Shown: positions 39,903 to 44,243 of the stretch, piece by piece
How positions within the stretch are numbered: the first letter of the stretch is position 1
Layout: every line of letters begins with the position of its first letter
Source of the DNA: an uncultured bacterium
Lineage (GTDB): Bacteria; Actinomycetota; Actinomycetes; S36-B12
Direction of reading: 5' to 3'
Length of the DNA: 44,243 bases
NCBI GenBank assembly: GCA_903850745.1
Contig: CAINMH010000095.1
Coordinates: 1-44,243, forward strand
Notes under the pieces: model-generated
The model's database searches: none
Told to the model about the DNA's origin: nothing
Seen by the model: the letters and a program-made list of their open reading frames with translations, nothing else
Translations under genes and position numbers: made by a program

Positions 39903-41324
39903 TCACGGTCGGCCGATGGACTTCAAGGACAGGTACTCGTCCATACCTGCGGCACCAAGTTCGCGGCCATAACCGGACTTCTTGTAGCCGCCAAAGGGAG
40001 CGATCGGGTTGTAGGCCGCGCCATTAATGTCGACCGACCCGGTGCGCATCCGCCGCGCAACCGACATTGCTCGATCGATGTCAGCAGACCAGACGCCACC
40101 GTGCAGGCCGTAGTCGGAGTCGTTGGCGATGGCAACAGCCTCATCGTCACCGTCGTACGACATGACTGCAAGCACCGGACCGAAGACTTCGGTTTGGGCA
40201 ATCGTCGAGTCCGGACGTACGTCAGCAAGAACTGTGGGACGTACGTAGTATCCGACGGGCAAATCATCTGGAGCTGCTGATCCGCCGGTCACGACGCGTG
40301 CGCCTTCACTCACCGCCGTATCTATCAACCCGCGCACCTTGTCGCGCTGAGCCTTGCTCGCGAGGGGCCCTAGTTTGGTTGTCGTCAACGTGGGATCGCC
40401 CATGATGTAGGACTCGGCAAATCCTGTAGCGAACTGCAGTGCCTCTTCGTACATGTGAGACGGCACGAGCATGCGCGTCCACGCAGTGCACGTTTGACCA
40501 CAGTTGAGGAACGCCTTAGCGATGCCGATCTTGACTGCGAGTTTAAGGTCGGCGTCGTCGAGAATCACGTTGGCAGATTTGCCGCCAAGTTCGAGTGTGA
40601 CGCGGGTGATGTTGGGTGCTGCGGCTTCTGCCACCTTGGCGCCGGATGCCACTGACCCGGTAAACGATGCGACATCGAGCCCGGGGTGCCCGGCGAGCGC
40701 GGCACCGACCTCGGATCCATATCCGGGCACGAGGTTGACGACGCCGGGGGGAAGCCCGAGTTCGTGCAGCACGTCGAAGAGCAGGTATGCAGACAGCGGA
40801 GTGAGCTCGCTCGGCTTGAGCACGAACGTGCAGCCCGCTGCAAGCGCGGGGCTGAGTTTGCAGATGATCTGATGAAGCGGGTAGTTCCATGGCGTGATCG
40901 CGCCGACAACTCCGGCTGCCTCACGTGCCACGAGTGTGTTGCCCACTTCGTAGGACCACTCGAAGTTTTCGAGAATGTCGACGTAGGAACGTACGATGGT
41001 TTGGGGGAGTGGGGCTTGAATCGCCGCGGCGATGCCAGCGGGAGCGCCCATCTCTGCCGTGATGGTCTCCGCAAACTCCTGCGTGCGGGTCGCCATACCG
41101 TCAGCAAGAGCCTGCAGGACATCACGGCGATATGCGGGGCTCGTCTGCGACCACGCAGGGAATGCGTCTCGCGCAGCGGCTACGGCTCTGTCGACATCCG
41201 CCGCGGTTCCCTCAGGCACGTAGGCGAAGGTGCTTTCTGTCGCGGGGTTCTCCACTGCAATGCGTCCATTGCCAGCAGGGGCGGTCCACTGCCCATTGAT
41301 GTAGACGCTCGTACGGTCGCTCAT
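39903..41324 (-). CDS. NAD(P)+-dependent aldehyde dehydrogenase
   Basis: A 473-residue ALDH oxidising an aldehyde to its acid. Key residues are Asn147 in TPWNYPL, Lys170 in VLKPSELTPLS, Glu245 in TLELGGKSANVI and the catalytic Cys279 in NCGQTCTAWTR. The C-terminal PFGGYKKSGYGRELG is typical. ATG at 41324 gives the standard MSDRTSVYINGQW start; the longer upstream reading runs into the divergent acyl-CoA dehydrogenase promoter. Upstream of the aminotransferase and divergent from the acyl-CoA dehydrogenase. Candidate substrates are an amino-derived semialdehyde or the fatty aldehyde following AlkB. Confidence 0.93.
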   Translation of the reverse strand: MSDRTSVYINGQWTAPAGNGRIAVENPATESTFAYVPEGTAADVDRAVAAARDAFPAWSQTSPAYRRDVLQALADGMATRTQEFAETITAEMGAPAGIAAAIQAPLPQTIVRSYVDILENFEWSYEVGNTLVAREAAGVVGAITPWNYPLHQIICKLSPALAAGCTFVLKPSELTPLSAYLLFDVLHELGLPPGVVNLVPGYGSEVGAALAGHPGLDVASFTGSVASGAKVAEAAAPNITRVTLELGGKSANVILDDADLKLAVKIGIAKAFLNCGQTCTAWTRMLVPSHMYEEALQFATGFAESYIMGDPTLTTTKLGPLASKAQRDKVRGLIDTAVSEGARVVTGGSAAPDDLPVGYYVRPTVLADVRPDSTIAQTEVFGPVLAVMSYDGDDEAVAIANDSDYGLHGGVWSADIDRAMSVARRMRTGSVDINGAAYNPIAPFGGYKKSGYGRELGAAGMDEYLSLKSIGRP

Positions 41325-41382
41325 GGTGATCCCGACTTCTGGGGGTAGATTTCGCACCAGTCTAGTGAGCGGGCGGTGTGCG

Positions 41383-42534
41383 ATGGGGGACTTGAGTCCC
41401 GAAGAGACCGAGATGGTCGCCACGGTTGCCCGGTTTGTCGACGACGAGGTCCGTCCCCGGGTCCGCGACGTCGAGCACGCGAATGAATACCCAGAAGCGT
41501 GGATCGAGACCATGAAGGCGCTCGGTGTGTACGGGTTGGTCATCCCGGAGAACTACGGCGGCAGTGCGGTCTCCACATCGTGCTTCGCAGTGATCACCGA
41601 GGAACTCGCGCGCGGATGGATGTCGTTGGCGGGGGCGATGGGTGGCCACTCCGTCGTTGCGCAGTTGATCGTTACCTACGGCACGCCTGCACAAAAGGAC
41701 CGCTATCTGTCGCGCCTGGCCACGGGTGAGATTCGCGCGACCATGGCACTCACCGAGCCAGGTGGCGGGTCTGATCTTCAAGCGATGACCACTGTCGCTC
41801 TTCGGTCGGGGGATTCTTACGTCGTCAATGGCACCAAGACATGGATCAGCAATGCGCGGCGCGCGGGGCTCATTGCGTTGTTGTGCAAGACCGATCCGGC
41901 GGCCGAACCGGCGCACACGGGCATGAGCATCCTGCTCATCGAACCCGGCACGGGGATGAGCATCTCGGATGACCTACCCAAGCTCGGCTACAAGGGCGTG
42001 GAGAGTTGCGAGGTCGTATTCACCGACTATCGCGCGCCGCTCGACAGTGTCTTGGGCGGTATCGAAGGCTCGGGCTTTGCGCAGATGATGCGAGGTCTCG
42101 AGATTGGGCGCATTCAGGTGGCCGCTCGAGCCACGGGAGTTGCGCGGGCCGCCTTTGACGATGCACTCTCCTACTCCCAGCAACGTGAGTCCTTCGGCAA
42201 ACTGATCTGGGAGCATCAATCCATTGGCAATTACCTCGCCGACATGGCCACAAAGATCACTGCCGCTCGGCAACTCCTGCTGCATGCTTCACGGGTCTAC
42301 GACTCGGGCGCTCGCGCCGACGTTGAGGCCGGCATGGCCAAACTTTTCTGTTCCGAGGTAGCGATGGAAGTTGCACTCACGAACATTCGCATCCATGGTG
42401 GTTATGGCTATTCGACTGAGTTTGATGCCGAACGCTTCTTCCGCGATGCGCCGCTCATGATCGTGGGTGAGGGCACCAACGAAATTCTGCGAACGGTAAT
42501 CGCGGGTCGGCTCATCGCCCGTGGTGGCTTGTGA
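41383..42534 (+). CDS. Acyl-CoA dehydrogenase
   Basis: A 383-residue FAD flavoprotein introducing the alpha-beta double bond into acyl-CoA. Features are VIPENYGGSAVSTSCFAVITEEL, FAD/substrate motif ATMALTEPGGGSDLQAMTT, GTKTWISNARRAGL, and RESFGKLIWEHQSIGNYLADM. The C-terminal GGYGYSTEFDAERFFRDAPLM is followed by EGTNEI, with the likely catalytic Glu363. Chain-length preference cannot be read. ATG at 41383 is used. The 3' end overlaps the convergent polysaccharide deacetylase by 23 nt. Confidence 0.94.
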   Translation: MGDLSPEETEMVATVARFVDDEVRPRVRDVEHANEYPEAWIETMKALGVYGLVIPENYGGSAVSTSCFAVITEELARGWMSLAGAMGGHSVVAQLIVTYGTPAQKDRYLSRLATGEIRATMALTEPGGGSDLQAMTTVALRSGDSYVVNGTKTWISNARRAGLIALLCKTDPAAEPAHTGMSILLIEPGTGMSISDDLPKLGYKGVESCEVVFTDYRAPLDSVLGGIEGSGFAQMMRGLEIGRIQVAARATGVARAAFDDALSYSQQRESFGKLIWEHQSIGNYLADMATKITAARQLLLHASRVYDSGARADVEAGMAKLFCSEVAMEVALTNIRIHGGYGYSTEFDAERFFRDAPLMIVGEGTNEILRTVIAGRLIARGGL

Positions 42535-43276
42535 CGCTTTTTTGCTGGGGTGCTGGGCGCCTTAGGTAGTCAGCCAAGTTCGCAGGCTTCAGACCTGACC
42601 ACCTGCCGCGTTCGACAAGTGCGGCGAGTTGATCACGTAGACCTGGCACGAAGTGCAGAAGCACAATGTCGCCGGCTTGAATGCGGTCAGTGCCGTTCTG
42701 GCTCGCGAACTCTCCCTCATTGCTGACGAGCGCAGACCAGTTGACGACGTACTTGATCCCGCAAGGACCCACCGCCGAAGAAATGCGGTCACGTTCGGAG
42801 CGGGGTGCCGTCGGCCATCCACCATTGCCGTACGGCGGACGCAGCATCCACGGCCGCTCGCCGTAGCGCTTGGCGTAGGTGCTCTGAATCCTGCACACCT
42901 CGTCGTTGACATCAGTGCTAGAAGAGGTCAGGTACTTATGCGTACGCGTGTGGTTCTGGACGCTGCCGTATCGAGACACGGTGCGGAAGAAGTCTGAGGT
43001 GTCTTCCGGATTGGCGACGGCAGTCAGGAACACGGTGATGGGGGTACGGGTCTGTCGCACCCACTTCGCGACCGCAGGGTCCTTGGTCCACCCGTCATCA
43101 ATGGTGATGAAGAAGACCTTGTCGGTGGTCTCGATCTGAGGGATGAAGCGCACCTTATTGGGTTGGATCTCGCGCCACTTTTGCACTTGTAGTGGCATCG
43201 AGTGGGCAGAAGTGCTGACACCCACCACTGAGGAGGCCAGGAGTGCGCCTGAAACCAGGCTGAGGGCGAGTTTCAC
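42512..43276 (-). CDS. Secreted polysaccharide deacetylase (NodB/CE4)
   Basis: A 254-residue exported enzyme. A signal peptide (MKLALSLVSGALLASSVVGV, cleavage near AHS) precedes the NodB domain. Motif 1 is FFITIDDGW with Asp60/Asp61. Motif 2 has metal His109 and His113 in QNHTRTHKYL. Motif 3 is RPPYGNGG, and a late ILLHF-like DIVLLHFVPG supplies the final His. It should remove N-acetyl groups from peptidoglycan or another surface glycan. TAGGAT lies 9 nt before the GTG at 43276, so the leader is very short. It is divergent from the heliorhodopsin gene (94-nt gap). Confidence 0.9.
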   Translation of the reverse strand: MKLALSLVSGALLASSVVGVSTSAHSMPLQVQKWREIQPNKVRFIPQIETTDKVFFITIDDGWTKDPAVAKWVRQTRTPITVFLTAVANPEDTSDFFRTVSRYGSVQNHTRTHKYLTSSSTDVNDEVCRIQSTYAKRYGERPWMLRPPYGNGGWPTAPRSERDRISSAVGPCGIKYVVNWSALVSNEGEFASQNGTDRIQAGDIVLLHFVPGLRDQLAALVERGRWSGLKPANLADYLRRPAPQQKSVTSHHGR

Positions 43277-43285
43277 GAGGACATC

Positions 43286-43291
43286 ATCCTA
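43286..43291 (-). promoter_or_regulatory. Candidate -10 box (TAGGAT) for the deacetylase gene
   Basis: TAGGAT on the minus strand lies 9 nt before the GTG at 43276. It is placed for a leaderless or nearly leaderless mRNA. Confidence 0.4.
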
Positions 43292-43370
43292 TCTATTGGG
43301 CGCGTTGGCTTGACGGTTGCCATTTGCGGGCGACACTTAAGGAACACCGGGGACCATAAGGAGCGCAGAC

Positions 43371-44162
43371 ATGAGCCAAGTCATCGACGTGAAAGCGGCA
43401 ATCGCGGCGGAGCCGCGACTAGGTCGCCTACGAGCATGGAACATCGGCGCAGGCATCTTCCACCTCGTTCAGGCGGTCTTGGTGCTGATCCTCGCCAACG
43501 ACTTCTCAATCCCGATCTTGACCTCCTACATGGATGGCCCGCCTGGCACCACGCCGAGCGCACCGGTGACCCTCCTGGACGTTCCACTTGCGATTGGCGT
43601 TGCGCTCTTCTTCCTGCTGTCGGCTCTCTTCCACTTTGTCGTGAGCATCCCGCCGTTCTACGCGCGTTATATCGGGGGTCTCGCGCAGGGCCGCAACTAC
43701 TTCCGCTGGGTCGAATACTCGATCTCAAGCTCGGTGATGATCGTGTTGATCTGCCAGATCTGCGGCGTCTCGGAAGCGGCTGCTCTCATCGCAATCTTTG
43801 GTGTCAACGCCTCGATGATTCTCTTTGGCTGGTTGCAGGAGAAGTACGAGAAGCCAGGCGAGGGCCGAATGCTGCCCTTCCTCTTCGGCTGCATCACCGG
43901 TGTCGTGCCGTGGCTGATCATCGCGCTGTATGTGATCGGGCCGAACAACCAATCAACTGTCACGACTCCCGGATTTGTCTACGGAATCATCGCGAGTCTC
44001 TTCATCTTCTTCAATTGCTTCGCCATCGTGCAATGGCTGCAGTACAAGAAGAACCCGATTAGCTACCTCTCCGGCGAAAAGGCATACATCATCTTGAGCC
44101 TGGTCGCGAAGTCTGCGCTCGCGTGGCAGATCTTCACAGGAACGCTCGTCCCTGCGAGCTAA
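43371..44162 (+). CDS. Heliorhodopsin
   Basis: A 263-residue seven-helix retinal protein of the heliorhodopsin family, which sits inverted in the membrane (N-terminus in the cytoplasm). Retinal Schiff-base Lys247 is in LSLVAKSALAWQIF, and the counterion Glu115 is in FRWVEYSISSSVM. His31 (AGIFHLVQ) and His88 (ALFHF) match the conserved His pair. SAPVTLLDVPLAI, FGVNASMILFGWLQEKY and PGFVYGIIASLFIFF are diagnostic and quite unlike type-1 pump rhodopsins. Members show slow photocycles and no clear ion pumping; the role is debated (signalling, or regulation of partner enzymes). AAGGAG lies 7 nt before the ATG. No carotenoid or retinal genes are adjacent. Confidence 0.96.
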   Translation: MSQVIDVKAAIAAEPRLGRLRAWNIGAGIFHLVQAVLVLILANDFSIPILTSYMDGPPGTTPSAPVTLLDVPLAIGVALFFLLSALFHFVVSIPPFYARYIGGLAQGRNYFRWVEYSISSSVMIVLICQICGVSEAAALIAIFGVNASMILFGWLQEKYEKPGEGRMLPFLFGCITGVVPWLIIALYVIGPNNQSTVTTPGFVYGIIASLFIFFNCFAIVQWLQYKKNPISYLSGEKAYIILSLVAKSALAWQIFTGTLVPAS

Positions 44163-44164
44163 AC

Positions 44165-44226
44165 CGTGATTTAACAGTGATGTCCATCCCATGTTCGGCG
44201 GCTGTCGGGTGGGGTGCGGGTCACGG
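44165..44226 (+). terminator. Possible long imperfect hairpin after heliorhodopsin
   Basis: CCGTGA (44165-44170) can pair with TCACGG (44221-44226), and inside it CATCCCA (44186-44192) can pair with TGGGGTG (44211-44217). The structure is loose and lacks a U-tract. It begins 3 nt after the stop, so it may help end the transcript. Confidence 0.25.
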
Positions 44227-44243
44227 GTGTTAGCGTCCGAAGA

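Noticed and set aside
41325-41543. A 73-residue N-terminal extension of the aldehyde dehydrogenase.
   Set aside because: It runs antisense through the start of the acyl-CoA dehydrogenase and has no resemblance to ALDH. The start at 41324 gives the standard N-terminus.
43371-44162. A proton-pumping type-1 rhodopsin.
   Set aside because: The helix motifs match heliorhodopsin (for example FRWVEYS and LSLVAKSALAWQ). The DTE/DTS-type pump motif of helix C is absent.
1-44243. Mobile elements, integrases, att sites or prophage remnants.
   Set aside because: No transposase, integrase, terminal inverted repeats or duplicated tRNA ends were seen. Both tRNA genes are intact with no partial copies nearby.

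Overview
The window looks like a piece of an actinobacterial chromosome, probably a planktonic or freshwater-type actinomycete. The support is: high GC; many GTG starts; menaquinone synthesis (MenB); an actinobacterial-type oligoribonuclease; a heliorhodopsin at the right end; and several promoters with a TANNNT -10 box placed 6-7 nt before the start codon, the usual sign of leaderless mRNAs in this phylum. I cannot name a genus. No insertion sequence, prophage, integrase, CRISPR array or rRNA is visible. Genes are tightly packed, and convergent neighbours repeatedly overlap at their 3' ends.

Left part (1-19.99 kb) is mostly housekeeping and catabolic. It holds the start of a secreted protein running off the edge, a DUF1801 protein, a Tat-exported formylglycine sulfatase, tRNA-Lys, a DUF2252 protein, a GNAT acetyltransferase and a thiolase. 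A nucleic-acid block follows: SNase-like nuclease, NERD/Excalibur membrane protein, SbcD, SbcC. Then come a prepilin peptidase, an aldo/keto reductase with an ABM monooxygenase, and a TerC-family transporter behind a clear yybP-ykoY (Mn2+) riboswitch. An AlkB alkane monooxygenase fused to rubredoxin, a ClC channel, a SHOCT/DUF6325 pair, MenB, tRNA-His and oligoribonuclease complete this part.

Middle part (20.0-33.9 kb) is the most unusual. Three paralogous exported glycine-rich proteins (735, 1858 and 703 aa) resemble the PGRS domains of mycobacteria in their GGX-type repeats but have no PE domain. Instead they share a signal peptide and a roughly 170-residue N-terminal domain with six conserved cysteines. 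A TPR-containing family 2 glycosyltransferase sits between two of them. A universal stress protein and a methyltransferase lie upstream of the other two on the same strand. This is the best candidate in the window for an undescribed cell-surface system.

Right part (34.0-44.2 kb) begins with a 38-residue Cys-rich protein, a GT4 glycosyltransferase and a coiled-coil protein. A queuosine-precursor transporter (YhhQ family) follows, convergent with tRNA-guanine transglycosylase. Next are a molybdopterin oxidoreductase domain protein, a class III aminotransferase, an aldehyde dehydrogenase, an acyl-CoA dehydrogenase, a polysaccharide deacetylase and a heliorhodopsin. AlkB, aldehyde dehydrogenase, acyl-CoA dehydrogenase and thiolase together could outline alkane or fatty-aldehyde use, although they are scattered rather than in one operon.
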